This document shows, in pieces, positions 48,501 to 58,272 of a DNA stretch of 64,000 bases. The stretch is from Pseudoalteromonas espejiana DSM 9414 (GTDB taxonomy: Bacteria; Pseudomonadota; Gammaproteobacteria; Enterobacterales; Alteromonadaceae). A program made the position numbers and the translations under genes. The DNA lies in NCBI RefSeq assembly GCF_002221525.1, contig NZ_CP011028.1, forward strand, positions 2,429,001-2,493,000, written 5' to 3'. The notes under the pieces were generated by a model that saw only the letters and a list, made by a program, of their open reading frames with translations, was not told the DNA's origin and ran no database searches. Position 1 is the stretch's first letter; each line of letters starts with the position of its first letter.

Positions 48501-48922
48501 TAACTACGCGGCCCAAGGCCTGTGCCTAAAAATATATCGGTAATATCGCGCTTACGGCATTTGCTGCCGTTTAAAAAGTACAGCGATTGCCCATCGCGAG
48601 TCACTAATCGCTTAATAGCTATTTGGTTGCGATCGGCAAATGTATTGGGTAAGTCACCTTGGGTGTTATCAAAAATAAGCTCTACAGAGGCTTGCGAAAT
48701 GGCTTTGCGGTTAGTTGAACCATTAAAAATAACATCGGTCATGGCATCGCCACGCAAATTCTTAGCGGAACTTTCGCCTAGCACCCATCGCACTGCATCA
48801 ATAACGTTAGATTTGCCGCAGCCATTAGGGCCAACAACACACGTCATTTGATCAGGAAATGGAATTTTAGTGGGCTCTACAAACGATTTAAAGCCCGCTA
48901 ATTTAATGGTGCTTAAGCGCAT
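45524..48922 (-). CDS. smc: Chromosome partition protein Smc
   Basis: A 1132-residue SMC ATPase. Walker A GPNGCGKSN is at about 32-40, followed by a long coiled coil rich in Gln/Glu/Leu, a hinge (about 510-650), the returning coiled coil, then the ABC signature LSGGEKALTALSLVF and Walker B PFCMLDEVDAPLDDANV near 1035-1070. It is slightly shorter than typical SMC (about 1160-1190). It organises and helps to segregate the chromosome, usually with ScpA/ScpB. It heads the smc-zipA gene pair. Confidence 0.97.
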   Translation of the reverse strand: MRLSTIKLAGFKSFVEPTKIPFPDQMTCVVGPNGCGKSNVIDAVRWVLGESSAKNLRGDAMTDVIFNGSTNRKAISQASVELIFDNTQGDLPNTFADRNQIAIKRLVTRDGQSLYFLNGSKCRKRDITDIFLGTGLGPRSYAIIEQGMISRLIESKPQELRVFLEEAAGVSKYKERRRETQTRIKSTRENLERLLDVRKELQTQLDKLAVQSVDAKKYRELKAKERTLKSQIAVLKWQKLNQQQLEKSAQIKKLNEQITFFKTAHSGHDDVLASLEAQVNAEQDSLNEAQQQQHAMHTELTRAEQQQINIKQQTQTLKQNLIKLELRQTQSLELKAQQQNVCEQLNNALQEAAEHSLEYSEQVNELTQTLAILTDEKNTHTSTWQALDLKQREQTIKVQTQQNNINQTEQALEHINTQLNQLTAQINELKNSDLEQQLAEQKQHKQALTQELASKQTAQSHCSAELNEQTDLVEQAALDYQQNLQSVNELKASIAGLNSSLGLEEQGAKNQSLFKQLEVKPGYEHLVEQALQTLDHLNVAQSSSTNSVWKSEKKAPKSSLAALITRGVYPDLLMRIGYSENADLTLLNDEFYIAVMDKTGAMHARNWHASANKSAENSQLLKYKQLKEKTALLLKSQQVLQSSKQQLNEHKALQTQLTAQLNTFKEAIHQLAQNIAVATTRSEMLKEQVADYLLQLEKLSLQHKQVSLKQSALLQTKNEQTQVLESVQLQLHNLTAELEAANTLRTQNDAKCSNAVATLEQYKTKAHQATLNEQKAQSEWQLSQTKLNHAEQEHVSASEGAQELLEQIEELLIPELELKERIAALLVKHQQGEARLTSLQAKLNDAKQSLTTKQASLKNSQGELVGLQEQHQKLSIEEQSLLIKADAALEPLEELSQSLKSVLETLPESLSLSAAQNQLTGFSNQLEKLGAVNLAAIDEFEQAKERSDYLDNQLEDLTKALNTLEGAIRKIDFETKTRFKATFEQVNDDFAELFPKVFGGGSAYLELTSDDLLESGVSIMARPPGKKNSTIHLLSGGEKALTALSLVFSIFRLNPAPFCMLDEVDAPLDDANVVRFCRLVEEMSQSVQFIYISHNKIAMEMAGRLTGVTMAEPGVSRMVAVDIEQAVQLAHT

Positions 48923-48989
48923 CTTATTGTTATTACCGATTATTATTGTTATTAGTTACAAACAATTTAACTTATAAATGATTAAAAAG

Positions 48990-49721
48990 TTAAGCTTGGC
49001 GTTTAAAGTTATCTAAAATTATACCTGTGGCCATTGCCACGTTAAGCGACTCTGCGCCACCAAACGCCGGTATCGTTATTTTGTCGCTCACTAAATTTGC
49101 GCATTGTTCACGTATACCATGCGATTCACTACCCATTAGTAGTACGCCTTCGCCATTAAATTGTGTTTTATGCACACTTTGCCCATCTAAAAATGCACCA
49201 TATATTGGCATATTTAATGTTTTTAAGTATTCAGGCAAGTCTACTTGGCTTACCGATACTCTAACAAACGAGCCCATTGTGGCACTAATGGTTTTAGGGT
49301 TGTAGGCATCGGCGCTGTCGGTGCTAGTGACAATATGTTTAATACCGTACCAATCGGCAACACGAATAATAGTACCTAAATTACCGGGATCAGATACGCC
49401 ATCAAGGGCTAGTATTAAGCCGCTATTGTTAGGTAGGTCGGCCGTTGGCATATTAACTACGGCAATTGCTGCGTTATTACTAACTAAGGTACTCGCTTTA
49501 GTTAGCGACTCCTCTTCAGCTTGCGTAAAATTCACACCTGAAAACTGGCTTTGATGAGTATTTATAAACGCCTGCGTAGCAAAAATATCGACCGCTTTTA
49601 ATGGGCTGTTTAGTAACTCAAGTACGTTTTTTTCACCTTGTACAAGGTATTGATTATATTGCTTTCGGTACTTTTTTTGGCCAAGTTGGCGAATAAGCTT
49701 GAGTTGGTTTTTTGAAATCAT
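48990..49721 (-). CDS. TrmH/SpoU-family RNA 2'-O-methyltransferase
   Basis: A 243-residue methyltransferase. An N-terminal substrate-binding domain (YLVQGEKNVLELLNS, about 25-40) precedes a SPOUT catalytic domain with the three motifs: DGVSDPGNLGTIIRVADWYG, LMGSESHGIRE and IPAFGGAESLNVAMATGI. It transfers methyl from SAM to a ribose 2'-OH in rRNA or tRNA; the target site cannot be named. It stands upstream of smc on the same strand, with about 67 bp between them. Confidence 0.9.
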   Translation of the reverse strand: MISKNQLKLIRQLGQKKYRKQYNQYLVQGEKNVLELLNSPLKAVDIFATQAFINTHQSQFSGVNFTQAEEESLTKASTLVSNNAAIAVVNMPTADLPNNSGLILALDGVSDPGNLGTIIRVADWYGIKHIVTSTDSADAYNPKTISATMGSFVRVSVSQVDLPEYLKTLNMPIYGAFLDGQSVHKTQFNGEGVLLMGSESHGIREQCANLVSDKITIPAFGGAESLNVAMATGIILDNFKRQA

Positions 49722-49860
49722 AACAGCCCCATAAAATTATCGCCTTAGTATACCAGAGATGATTTAAAGTGCAGCACTGCATATACTAAAACACACTGCT
49801 TTAGCGCTTATTAAACATTGAGCTTTGCACCAAATTTAGGTAAATTAACAAAAAAACAAC

Positions 49861-50985
49861 ATGGATATAATTTTAATGGAATCAATACACCCTACTCCCC
49901 CAGAAACAAGCCCACCAGCAAACGAGCAAGCAACCCCTATTTTTAGTGGTAAAGTACAGTTTAGCGGCAAAGGCGGTGAGTTTTTTGGTATTTGGATAGT
50001 CAATATTTTACTCAGTGTACTTACTTTAGGTATTTACTCTGCATGGGCAAAGGTGCGCACAATGCGTTACTTTTATGGCCACACTCGCGTTGACGGACAC
50101 AGCTTTGACTACTTAGCAACACCCATGCAAATTTTAAAAGGCCGTATTTTAGCGGTTATTGTATTTTTAATTTACACCTTTGGGAGCAGCTTTTTCCCTA
50201 TAATAGGCTTACTCTTTGCGGTTGCTTTTATATTTTTAATGCCGTGGATTATTAACCAAGGCCTGCGCTTTAATATGCGTATGACCCGTCATCGTAATGT
50301 GCGTTTTTCGTTTAAAGGCAATTACGGCGAAGCCTTTGTTAACTTTATACTGTTACCTATAGCCAGTATTTTTACGCTTTATTTGTTGATGCCGTATGTT
50401 TTAAAACGTATCGACAGTTACATACATAGCAATATTAGTTACGGCGATACACCATTAACAGTTAACCTAAAAGGTGAAACATACTACTTAACAGCGCTTA
50501 TTTGTTTTGTGGTGAGCTCTATCACTATGGTGATTTTTATGGCTATTTTAGGCTTGTTTGGGCTTGATTTGCTCAATGTAGAAAATCAACAAAACATGCA
50601 AGACCCTGCAGCCATGACACTCATGTTTGGTGCACTAATGGTCGCTTACGTATTTATGATTGCGATAGTAACCGCTGTTTGGGCTGCGGCTATTCGTAAT
50701 CATATTTTTGATAACAGCCAATTTGAAGACGTAGCGTCATTTAAATCACAGCTTAGGCCTATTCCTTTTGCCATATTACTATTAACAAATATGCTGGCCA
50801 TTGTGTTTTCTTTAGGGCTTGCCTACCCGTGGACCAAAGTGCGTACATCTAAAATGCTTGCCGAGGTTACAACCGTTAATATTTACCCAAGTGCACTAAA
50901 TTTAGTGGATACCGCACAGCAAGAGCAGTCATCGTTTGCTGAAGAAGCAGCCAATGTATTTGATATTGATTTATCGCTAACCTAA
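49861..50985 (+). CDS. DUF898 (YjgN-like) membrane protein
   Basis: A 374-residue protein with about seven to eight hydrophobic segments. It shows the DUF898 hallmarks: FSGKGGEFFGIWIVNILLSV, LGIYSAWAKVRTMRYFYGHT and, near the C-terminus, a second LGLAYPWTKVRTSKM. The start may be ATG 49861 or ATG 49876 (MESIHPTPP); neither has a strong ribosome-binding site. The function is unknown. It is followed 9 nt later by an M48 peptidase gene, a pairing known in this group. Confidence 0.88.
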   Translation: MDIILMESIHPTPPETSPPANEQATPIFSGKVQFSGKGGEFFGIWIVNILLSVLTLGIYSAWAKVRTMRYFYGHTRVDGHSFDYLATPMQILKGRILAVIVFLIYTFGSSFFPIIGLLFAVAFIFLMPWIINQGLRFNMRMTRHRNVRFSFKGNYGEAFVNFILLPIASIFTLYLLMPYVLKRIDSYIHSNISYGDTPLTVNLKGETYYLTALICFVVSSITMVIFMAILGLFGLDLLNVENQQNMQDPAAMTLMFGALMVAYVFMIAIVTAVWAAAIRNHIFDNSQFEDVASFKSQLRPIPFAILLLTNMLAIVFSLGLAYPWTKVRTSKMLAEVTTVNIYPSALNLVDTAQQEQSSFAEEAANVFDIDLSLT

Positions 50986-50994
50986 GAGCTTACT

Positions 50995-52017
50995 ATGCAC
51001 GTACAGGGACATTACTTCCCCAAAGCATCAAGTAATTATCAACATGGTGTCGCTAATATTAGCGACACCTTGGTTGAAATTAGCCATGATGACCAGCTTA
51101 TTTCAAGCTATGCAATAAACGATATAACACTCACCTCTGGCCTTGCCGGGCTTGCTGATGAACTGCGTTTTAATGATGGCAGTCGCTTCATTCCAAGTGA
51201 TGTAAATTATCGCTGGCCTTTTAAAACCGATAAGCACGACCTACTCGAGCGCCTTGAAAAAAGTAAATGGGCTATTTTAGCTGCCATTATTTTTACACCG
51301 CTGTTTATGTGGTTAATGCTTTATAAAGTTGTGCCTGCTATTGCTGTTTACAGTGTTGATACCCTGCCACGCAGTGTAGTAGAGCAAATGGGTGAGCAAA
51401 GTTTTACCTTAATTGAAAAACTAGCCCTTGATGAAAGCGAGCTGCCTATTGAGCAACAAGATAAAGTACAGCAACACTTTAATACCATACTTAATGAACT
51501 TTCGCTTGAGCCATCGGTTTATAGGTTATCGTTTTATAAATCAGAGAGCTTTGGTGCTAATGCGTTTGCAATGCCCCATGGGCGTATTGTAGTCACTGAT
51601 GAATTAGCTAATTTACTTGCAGATAAACCAGACGCGTTAAAAGCCGTGTTACTGCACGAAATTGGCCATGTTGTTCACCAACATAGTGTACGTATGACTG
51701 CCCAATCAGCAGCCAGCACCATTGTACTTGCGGTTATATTTGGCGATTTAGAAGGTATAGCAGAAGTAGCGCTTGGCACTGGGGCTACGTTTGCGCAGCA
51801 GGGTTTTTCGCGTGATATGGAGCGTGAGGCAGATAGCTATGCCCTCATTCAACTTGAGCATTTAGGTTATTCAAGCAATGATTTTGCCGATGCCATACAA
51901 GCGCTACAAAGCGCGCACACAAGCGAAAATGAGCATATTGAAAAGGTAAATAATTTACTCGAATATTTATCAAGCCACCCAAGTGCACAAGAACGGATTG
52001 ATAATGCCAGAAAGTAG
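50995..52017 (+). CDS. M48-family membrane metallopeptidase
   Basis: A 340-residue protein. The N-terminal domain (about 1-85) is hydrophilic, a transmembrane helix follows (about 92-115, WAILAAIIFTPLFMWLML), then an M48 peptidase domain with zinc motif HEIGHVVH (about 222) and the third ligand in SRDMEREADSYAL. It resembles BepA/LoiP-like peptidases of envelope quality control, but its substrate is unknown. AAGAG precedes the ATG. It is co-transcribed with the DUF898 gene. Confidence 0.9.
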   Translation: MHVQGHYFPKASSNYQHGVANISDTLVEISHDDQLISSYAINDITLTSGLAGLADELRFNDGSRFIPSDVNYRWPFKTDKHDLLERLEKSKWAILAAIIFTPLFMWLMLYKVVPAIAVYSVDTLPRSVVEQMGEQSFTLIEKLALDESELPIEQQDKVQQHFNTILNELSLEPSVYRLSFYKSESFGANAFAMPHGRIVVTDELANLLADKPDALKAVLLHEIGHVVHQHSVRMTAQSAASTIVLAVIFGDLEGIAEVALGTGATFAQQGFSRDMEREADSYALIQLEHLGYSSNDFADAIQALQSAHTSENEHIEKVNNLLEYLSSHPSAQERIDNARK

Positions 52018-52045
52018 CTTGCTAAATACTTGGCACTTCTAAAAT

Positions 52046-52073
52046 AAAAAGGTATCCCAGTGCATACCTTTTT
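52046..52073. terminator. Bidirectional terminator between convergent genes
   Basis: AAAAAGGTAT and ATACCTTTTT form a 10-bp stem with loop CCCAGTGC. It can end transcripts of the M48 gene (+) and of speB (-). Confidence 0.85.
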
Positions 52074-52093
52074 GTAGTACTTAACTTATTACG

Positions 52094-53017
52094 TTAGTAC
52101 TTATTTTTATGTGTCCACAAATGCAATAACTCGCTCGCAATGGTTGCTGCGGCAATAGCGGTAAGCTCGCTTTGGTCGTACGACGGTGATACCTCTACTA
52201 CATCCATACCCACCATATTTATGCCTTTAAGCGCTCGCAATATTTTAAGCACTTTATCAGATGTTAAACCGCCGCACACGGGAGTACCTGTGCCTGGTGC
52301 AAATGCCGGGTCTAAACAATCTATATCAAACGTTAAGTAAACGGGTAAGTCGCCTACTCGCTCACGTATTTGCGCTGCTATTTCATTGGCATGTAAATCG
52401 TTAGCTTGCATTGCATCAATCACTGCAAATTCATGCTTTGATTGGTCAAAGTCGGTACGAATACCAATTTGTATACTGTGCTCTACATCAATCAGCCCTT
52501 CCATAGGCGCATGATAAAACATAGTGCCGTGATCAAAACGTGAGCCATTGCTGTATGTATCAGTGTGCGCATCAAAATGAACCAAGGCCATTTTGCCATG
52601 TATCTTTGCATGCGCCCGCAATAGCGGAAGCGTTACAAAGTGATCGCCCCCAAGGCCTAACAGCGTTGCACCTTGGCGAAGTATTTGCTCTGCGGCCATT
52701 TCTAGCTGCGCAGTAAAATACTCAGGATCACCTACCGGATAAGTAAAGTCCCCTGCATCTGCAACGCTTAAACGCTCAAACAAAGGAAATTCCCACGGGT
52801 ATTTAGTGTCTTCCCAGGCTAAATGTACCGACGCTCTGCGAATGGCATCTGGCCCTAAGCGAGCACCAGGGCGGCCCGATGTGGCTAAATCAAACGGTAA
52901 GCCTAGTACAACGACATCTGCATCAATGGCATTAATATTTTGCACCATAGGACGACGTAAAAACGTCATCCCGTTTGAATACAATGAGTGGTCAACATGA
53001 CCAAACAAGCTAGACAT
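52094..53017 (-). CDS. speB: Agmatinase
   Basis: A 307-residue ureohydrolase that converts agmatine to putrescine and urea. Manganese ligands are seen in [26 protein letters not shown] and [23 protein letters not shown]. The length matches E. coli SpeB (306). It lies 3 nt downstream of speA, so the two steps of the arginine-to-putrescine route are co-expressed. Confidence 0.97.
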   Translation of the reverse strand: MSSLFGHVDHSLYSNGMTFLRRPMVQNINAIDADVVVLGLPFDLATSGRPGARLGPDAIRRASVHLAWEDTKYPWEFPLFERLSVADAGDFTYPVGDPEYFTAQLEMAAEQILRQGATLLGLGGDHFVTLPLLRAHAKIHGKMALVHFDAHTDTYSNGSRFDHGTMFYHAPMEGLIDVEHSIQIGIRTDFDQSKHEFAVIDAMQANDLHANEIAAQIRERVGDLPVYLTFDIDCLDPAFAPGTGTPVCGGLTSDKVLKILRALKGINMVGMDVVEVSPSYDQSELTAIAAATIASELLHLWTHKNKY

Positions 53018-53020
53018 TGC

Positions 53021-54934
53021 TTATAACTCTTCTAAATAAGTGTAGCCATTAAGGCCGCTTTGCAACTCGTCTAGAACGCTTTGCTGTTCATTTTTATCTA
53101 TTTTTGCAGACACTAACTGCGCGTACGACTGCTGAAAGCTCTCAACATCTAAATGTACATAACGCATCATATCGGCCACCGTATCGCCCTGATTTATTTC
53201 GCTGATACTGGCAACGCCTTGCTCATCCATATTGATAATGGCGCTGTGTGTATCGCCAAATAAATTATGCATGTCTCCTAAAATTTCTTGGTATGCACCC
53301 ACTAAGAAAAAGCCCATTAAGTAAGGTTTATCGGCACTGTACTCAGGCACGGGTAATGTGCTTTCAATGCCTTGGCCATCAACATAGTGCTCAAGAGCGC
53401 CGTCTGAATCACAGGTTATATCAAGTAACACAGCACGTTTTTTTGGTGCTTCGGTTAAGCCACTTAATGGCAATACCGGAAACACTTGATCAATCCCCCA
53501 CGCATCAGGCAATGATTGAAAAAGCGAAAAGTTTACAAAAAACTTATCGGCTAAACGCGCATTTAACTCGTCAATAATCGGGCGATGAAAACGGTTTTTG
53601 TTATCCATGTGTTTGTTAAGCTCATAACAAATACGTAAGTTAACTTGCTCTGCCCACGCGCGCTGCGTTAAATCTAAAAGCCCCAGTGCAAACTGGTTAT
53701 GCGCCTCTGCTAAATCGCCTTGGCTATCGTGATAAATTTCAATCAGTGCACGGTCGTCAGTTAAATCAGTTAGCTGCACAAACGAGGCCCACATATTATT
53801 TAATAAAAGCGGTGCATCATCTGCAGGCGATTTTAGCTGCTCTGGTACATAGCTTTCTGTGCCTATCACGTTTGAGATAAGTACAGCATGGTGCGCCGTT
53901 AGTGCACGCCCCGACTCAGAAATAATAGTCGGCATTGGCTGCGCGTACTGCTTACAGGTGTCGCCTATGGTATACACAATGTTATTTGCATACTCAGCTA
54001 AGCTGTAGTTCATTGAGTTATGAGATTGGCTGCGCGTACCATCGTAATCAATCGCTAAACCGCCCCCTACATCTAAGCACTCAATGCTTGCACCTAATTT
54101 ACGTAACTCACAGTAAAAACGTGCGGCCTCGCTTACACCTAAACGCACATCGCGAATGTTTGCCATTTGCGAGCCTAAGTGAAAATGCACAAGTTGCATT
54201 AAATCAAGCTGGCCTGCGTCTTTTAAGCGGTTAACCACATGCAGTACTTGCGACGCTGATAAACCAAATTTAGATTTTTCGCCGCCACTTGCTTGCCACT
54301 TACCTTTGCCTTGCGATGCTAAACGTACACGAATACCAATACGTGGTTTAACATTTAGCGCTTTTGCTTGGCTAAGCACCATGTCGAGCTCAGAAAGCTT
54401 TTCAAGCACTATGTAAACTTTGTGGCCTAGCTTTTCGCCAATAAGTGCTAAGCGTACATATTCTTTGTCTTTGTAGCCATTACATACAATCACTGCACTG
54501 GTTTTTTCTGCCATTGCGAGCACGGTTAATAGCTCTGGTTTGCTGCCCGCCTCTAGGCCTAATTGTTTTTTTTCTAATTCAGCTTGGCTTGCTACTATTT
54601 CTTCAACTACTTCGCGTTGTTGGTTTACTTTAATTGGGTAAACTAATAAGTAATCTTTTGGGTAACCATAGTTTTCAATCGCGGTATTAAACGCGCCACA
54701 TAAACTGTGCACACGATGATGTAAAATTTGTGGAAAGCGCACTAAAGCCGGTAAGCTTAAGCCTTTTTCTTCTAGCTGCTTTGCGATATCTGTTAATGCA
54801 ATAGTTTGCTCTGGGGCGTGAGCCTTTGGCGCAACATACACATCACCTTGATCATTAATACCAAAAAAACCTTGGCTCCAATGACGAACATTGTAACTCG
54901 TACGAGCTTGTTCTAGTGATGTTGTCTCTTTCAT
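53021..54934 (-). CDS. speA: Biosynthetic arginine decarboxylase
   Basis: A 637-residue PLP enzyme of the fold III (alanine-racemase-like) class. PLP Lys lies in [12 protein letters not shown] (about 98-109), the glycine-rich phosphate loop is [15 protein letters not shown], and [13 protein letters not shown] and the C-terminal CDSDG (active-site Cys) are present. It makes agmatine from arginine and feeds SpeB. AGAG precedes the ATG. speA-speB form an operon. Confidence 0.97.
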   Translation of the reverse strand: MKETTSLEQARTSYNVRHWSQGFFGINDQGDVYVAPKAHAPEQTIALTDIAKQLEEKGLSLPALVRFPQILHHRVHSLCGAFNTAIENYGYPKDYLLVYPIKVNQQREVVEEIVASQAELEKKQLGLEAGSKPELLTVLAMAEKTSAVIVCNGYKDKEYVRLALIGEKLGHKVYIVLEKLSELDMVLSQAKALNVKPRIGIRVRLASQGKGKWQASGGEKSKFGLSASQVLHVVNRLKDAGQLDLMQLVHFHLGSQMANIRDVRLGVSEAARFYCELRKLGASIECLDVGGGLAIDYDGTRSQSHNSMNYSLAEYANNIVYTIGDTCKQYAQPMPTIISESGRALTAHHAVLISNVIGTESYVPEQLKSPADDAPLLLNNMWASFVQLTDLTDDRALIEIYHDSQGDLAEAHNQFALGLLDLTQRAWAEQVNLRICYELNKHMDNKNRFHRPIIDELNARLADKFFVNFSLFQSLPDAWGIDQVFPVLPLSGLTEAPKKRAVLLDITCDSDGALEHYVDGQGIESTLPVPEYSADKPYLMGFFLVGAYQEILGDMHNLFGDTHSAIINMDEQGVASISEINQGDTVADMMRYVHLDVESFQQSYAQLVSAKIDKNEQQSVLDELQSGLNGYTYLEEL

Positions 54935-55130
54935 TTATCTTTCTCTTTTATTTAATGAATGCCGGTTCGGCCAAGTGCGCGCATTAAAAGAAAAATAGAC
55001 TTTTAAGTCCAACAAGTATTTTTACTCGTAACGAGTGATTTTTAGTGTTGATGATAATTAACTAAAGTGGGTGGGATACTAGGGCCTGTTAATAGCCTAT
55101 AAAACGAAGAAAATGTGAGTATTTAAATAA

Positions 55131-55180
55131 AATAGTACAACTGTACTTATTTACTATAAAATAGAACAACTGTACTTATT
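55131..55180 (+). promoter_or_regulatory. Repeated palindrome upstream of the hydrolase-TetR operon
   Basis: AATAGTACAACTGTACTTATT (55131-55151) and its near copy AATAGAACAACTGTACTTATT (55160-55180) lie 29 bp apart, with TATAAA between them, just before the hydrolase start. The core AGTACAACTGTACT is an inverted repeat. It is a likely operator for the TetR-family protein of the same operon. Confidence 0.65.
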
Positions 55181-55190
55181 TGGTAAAAAC

Positions 55191-56054
55191 ATGAAGCAAA
55201 TTTATTTTAATCAAAACAAACCACCAAAGTTCTCTAAGGTAACTAAAGCGGCAACCTTTGGCCTAACTAAAACATTTCCTAAGCTAAGTGCCCGCCTTGC
55301 AATGAAGGTGTTTTGTAACCCGCATAGCCGACGCCAATACGAATTTAGAACGCATATTCAACCAATAAACATAAAACTGGCTACAGAGCTTGGCGCTGCA
55401 AACCTTTATTACTTTAGCCAAGCAGAAAATACTAAAACAGTGTTTTTATCTCACGGCTGGGCCGATAGCACTAACCGCTTTACCGCTTTAATAAACGAAC
55501 TGCTTGAAAAGGGCTTTAATGTTTATTCAATTGACCACATAGGTCATGGTTATTCCCATGGTAACACCTCTCATTTGTATGCTTATATGCAAGGGCTAAC
55601 GGCCGCATTTGAATACTTCACTGCGCAAAAAATTACCATTAATAGAGTTGTTACCCACTCTATGGGGGGTGTTGCATTATTAAATTTAGAGCAAAAATAT
55701 TTAGACCATAAAAAAATTGTAATGATTTCTGCCCCAGCACAAATTTTTGAAGCTATGTTTGCAAAAGTAAGGCAAGTGGGTATCTCTGAACTTATGCTCG
55801 AAAACATGTTAGATAAAGTATCGCAGCAGTGGGGCATTAAGTGGCAAAACCTGCACCCAGATCATTCAAAAGATAAAATAAACGAAAACATGCTATTTAT
55901 ACATGACAAAAATGACTCAGTAGCTGATTTTGAGGCGATAAAACTCTTAACTGATAATACGCCCGCTACGCTTGTAGCAACTGAGGAACTTGGCCATGTA
56001 AGAATTTTAAAAAGCCAATACGTGTACGATAAAATAACTGCGTTTATGGATTGA
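55191..56054 (+). CDS. Alpha/beta-hydrolase
   Basis: A 287-residue protein with the alpha/beta-hydrolase pattern: SHGWADSTNRF (oxyanion region, about 85), DHIGHGYS, nucleophile elbow VVTHSMGGVALLN (about Ser158), acid in HDKNDSVADF and catalytic His in LGHVRIL near the end. It has no signal peptide. The substrate is unknown. It is co-transcribed with a TetR-type gene whose start overlaps its stop. Confidence 0.88.
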   Translation: MKQIYFNQNKPPKFSKVTKAATFGLTKTFPKLSARLAMKVFCNPHSRRQYEFRTHIQPINIKLATELGAANLYYFSQAENTKTVFLSHGWADSTNRFTALINELLEKGFNVYSIDHIGHGYSHGNTSHLYAYMQGLTAAFEYFTAQKITINRVVTHSMGGVALLNLEQKYLDHKKIVMISAPAQIFEAMFAKVRQVGISELMLENMLDKVSQQWGIKWQNLHPDHSKDKINENMLFIHDKNDSVADFEAIKLLTDNTPATLVATEELGHVRILKSQYVYDKITAFMD

Positions 56055-56668
56055 TGATGAAAAAAAGTGAGAGCACTAAACTTAATATTTTACATAACGG
56101 TATGGCCTATGCCGCAGCATATGGTTTGTACAGCATATCGATAGGTAAAATAGCTGCCGTGACGAACATGTCGCGTACGGGAGTGATCTCACATTTTGCC
56201 AACAAAGAAGACATGCAAGTAGCAATACTAGCCTACACAGAAGAAGAGTTTAAAAAACAAGTTGTTGAGGCATCTATTGATGAAGATGCTTTAAAACATT
56301 TAAATAATTTTCAGCAACGATGGCTTGAGTGGCTTAGCTTTTTAGATACAGTGTCGCCAGGTCAACAAGCAAGTTGCCCTCTTATAAAAGCATCAGTGGA
56401 ATTTAAAGCCAGCCCACATTGTTTAGTTAGGCAGTTTATGCAAGACCAGCATATGAAAATGATTAACTACTTAACTAAACTTGCGGTTAATTGTCAGCAA
56501 CAAGGTTATTTTAATAATGCGCTAGAGCCAACAATTTTTGCTTATGAATTTTATGGCTTATACACAGGCCACGTTGTGCAAACGAGCTTAATCGATAACC
56601 CAACATTGGCAGTTACCTATAAAAAAGTAGTAAATGGTTTAATTGAGCGGTACATGAAAAAGCTATAA
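56054..56668 (+). CDS. TetR-family transcriptional regulator
   Basis: A protein of 204 residues from ATG 56054, overlapping the hydrolase stop by one base (TGATG); a TTG at 56051 would add one residue. The N-terminal helix-turn-helix (about 18-60: GLYSISIGKIAAVTNMSRTGVISHFANKEDMQVAIL) is typical of TetR. The C-terminal domain (YFNNALEPTIFAYEFYGLYTGH) resembles the TetR_C group that binds hydrophobic ligands. It is a probable repressor of its own operon through the repeats at 55131-55180. Confidence 0.9.
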   Translation: MMKKSESTKLNILHNGMAYAAAYGLYSISIGKIAAVTNMSRTGVISHFANKEDMQVAILAYTEEEFKKQVVEASIDEDALKHLNNFQQRWLEWLSFLDTVSPGQQASCPLIKASVEFKASPHCLVRQFMQDQHMKMINYLTKLAVNCQQQGYFNNALEPTIFAYEFYGLYTGHVVQTSLIDNPTLAVTYKKVVNGLIERYMKKL

Positions 56669-56783
56669 GTGTTGGCCTTTTGTAGCCATTAATAAAATAG
56701 CTAAGTACCTTGCAAGTATGTGTTGGAGTGTTAAAGCGCTTTAGCTAATACTAGCCAAAGCGGTTTATAAATTTTATTACTAT

Positions 56784-57116
56784 TTATACGCTTTTAGGTG
56801 CAAAAATAATGATAGCCATACCCAGTAAGGCAACTGCCCCACCTACTAAATCCCACATTGTGAGCTTTACGCCATCAACACCCCATAACCAGAGCAATGC
56901 CACGCATATGTAAACACCGCCATACGCGGCATACACCCGTCCAGCGGCCGCTGGGTGTAACGTTAGCAACCACGCGAATAGCGCTAAACTGACTGCTGCA
57001 GGTATTAAAAGTAATATGGATTTATCTTCTTTGAGCCACAGGTAGGGTAAGTAACAGCCAATAATTTCAGCAAGGGCGGTAATAACAAATAGCGCGATAG
57101 TTTTTACTTCAAACAT
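56784..57116 (-). CDS. YnfA family (UPF0060) membrane protein
   Basis: A 110-residue protein with four transmembrane helices, the size of E. coli YnfA (108). The segments [32 protein letters not shown] and LWGVDG are characteristic of UPF0060. The family is related to small multidrug transporters, but its substrate is uncertain. GAGG precedes the ATG. Single-gene unit. Confidence 0.92.
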   Translation of the reverse strand: MFEVKTIALFVITALAEIIGCYLPYLWLKEDKSILLLIPAAVSLALFAWLLTLHPAAAGRVYAAYGGVYICVALLWLWGVDGVKLTMWDLVGGAVALLGMAIIIFAPKSV

Positions 57117-57237
57117 AAAACCTCACGTAATTAAATAGCAAGAACGCAGCAAAGCTAAGTAACAAAAAGCAGTTACTTAGCTATATAGCTTTAAGCGTGG
57201 ATAATAAATCTCTTAACCACAATTTAAATTGAACAGA

Positions 57238-58107
57238 TTATTCAGCCAAAGCCACTTCGGCCAGCTTCATTGTGCTTTCGAAAGACTTAGTACCGGCAAT
57301 AAATAAACCATTATGACAAAATACAGCGTCGTTTAAGCCTGTTTCCGCTTGAAACTCTTCATCAGACAAACCAGCCCACGCTTTAGGAAGTGACTTTCTA
57401 TCTTCAAATGAGCCAGGCTCTACAGGAACAGTTTGAATGATCCACTGCCCTGAATGAGATGGATAAACCATGAATAGTGCATCACTTGATAAAATATGGA
57501 CTGTTTTTTTCCATGGGGTGTATTTTTCAAGCACAATGACTCTAGCATCTTCGGCAATTTCAATTGCTTTAGCAACAATTGCTTTTGCATTTACACTACC
57601 ATGAGCTGAGGCAATAAAACGTGTTAGTAAACGAGCGGCAAAATCTACGGCTTCATTAAAGCACTCATCAAAGTTACCTTCTTCTTCCCATGTTGGGTTA
57701 AACATAGAGAGCGTTTGGCTAAGAGTTATTCCCTCAACGACACCTTTAACATAGCCACAATCTATAGCATCAATATTAGAAACTAAACCAGAGTCGACTC
57801 TGTCAGCCACGGCTTGGTTGTTATCACACAGTGCTAAGCCGTACTTTTTCCAAATTAAGCCAAATGACGAATACGGAGTACCGTTTTCACGCTCCCCAGC
57901 ACCACCGCGCTGGTGATGATCAAACCGGCCTGTATCTGGGTTATATTCCCCGCCTACATCGACCACAATATCAGCACTTTCTATCAGTGCTTTATCACGG
58001 GTACGTATCAGTTTAAAAGAAGGTAAAACATGTTTAAGTACTGCGATACTAAACACGTCGTCGGCATGAAAATTACCACTGTGGGTTACTACTGTAATGT
58101 CGCTCAT
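57238..58107 (-). CDS. MYG1-family metal-dependent hydrolase
   Basis: A 289-residue protein of the MYG1/GAMM1 family, which is related to DHH phosphoesterases. Metal-binding motifs are THSGNFHADDVFS (about 8-20), VVDVGGEY and RFDHHQRG (about 62). SNIDAIDCG in the middle and the C-terminal CHNGLFIAGTKS fit the family. Eukaryotic MYG1 is reported to be a 3'-5' RNA exonuclease; the bacterial role is not established. Single-gene unit. Confidence 0.88.
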   Translation of the reverse strand: MSDITVVTHSGNFHADDVFSIAVLKHVLPSFKLIRTRDKALIESADIVVDVGGEYNPDTGRFDHHQRGGAGERENGTPYSSFGLIWKKYGLALCDNNQAVADRVDSGLVSNIDAIDCGYVKGVVEGITLSQTLSMFNPTWEEEGNFDECFNEAVDFAARLLTRFIASAHGSVNAKAIVAKAIEIAEDARVIVLEKYTPWKKTVHILSSDALFMVYPSHSGQWIIQTVPVEPGSFEDRKSLPKAWAGLSDEEFQAETGLNDAVFCHNGLFIAGTKSFESTMKLAEVALAE

Positions 58108-58272
58108 TGATTTGGGGCTACTTTTAAAAAAGATAAAAAATTCTCACTTATGAAGTGCTAAATGCAGATTAAAACTTACGTAGCGATTTTATACGAACAG
58201 AGCAACGAAAAACAGTGAAGTATTTTTTGCGCCTACACTAAAAAGGCAGGCGCGAGGGATAAATAAGCAATT

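Noticed and set aside
55076..55100. AGGGCCTGTTAA resembling the MITE end
   Set aside because: It is a single 12-bp partial match without a partner repeat or element body; chance is sufficient.
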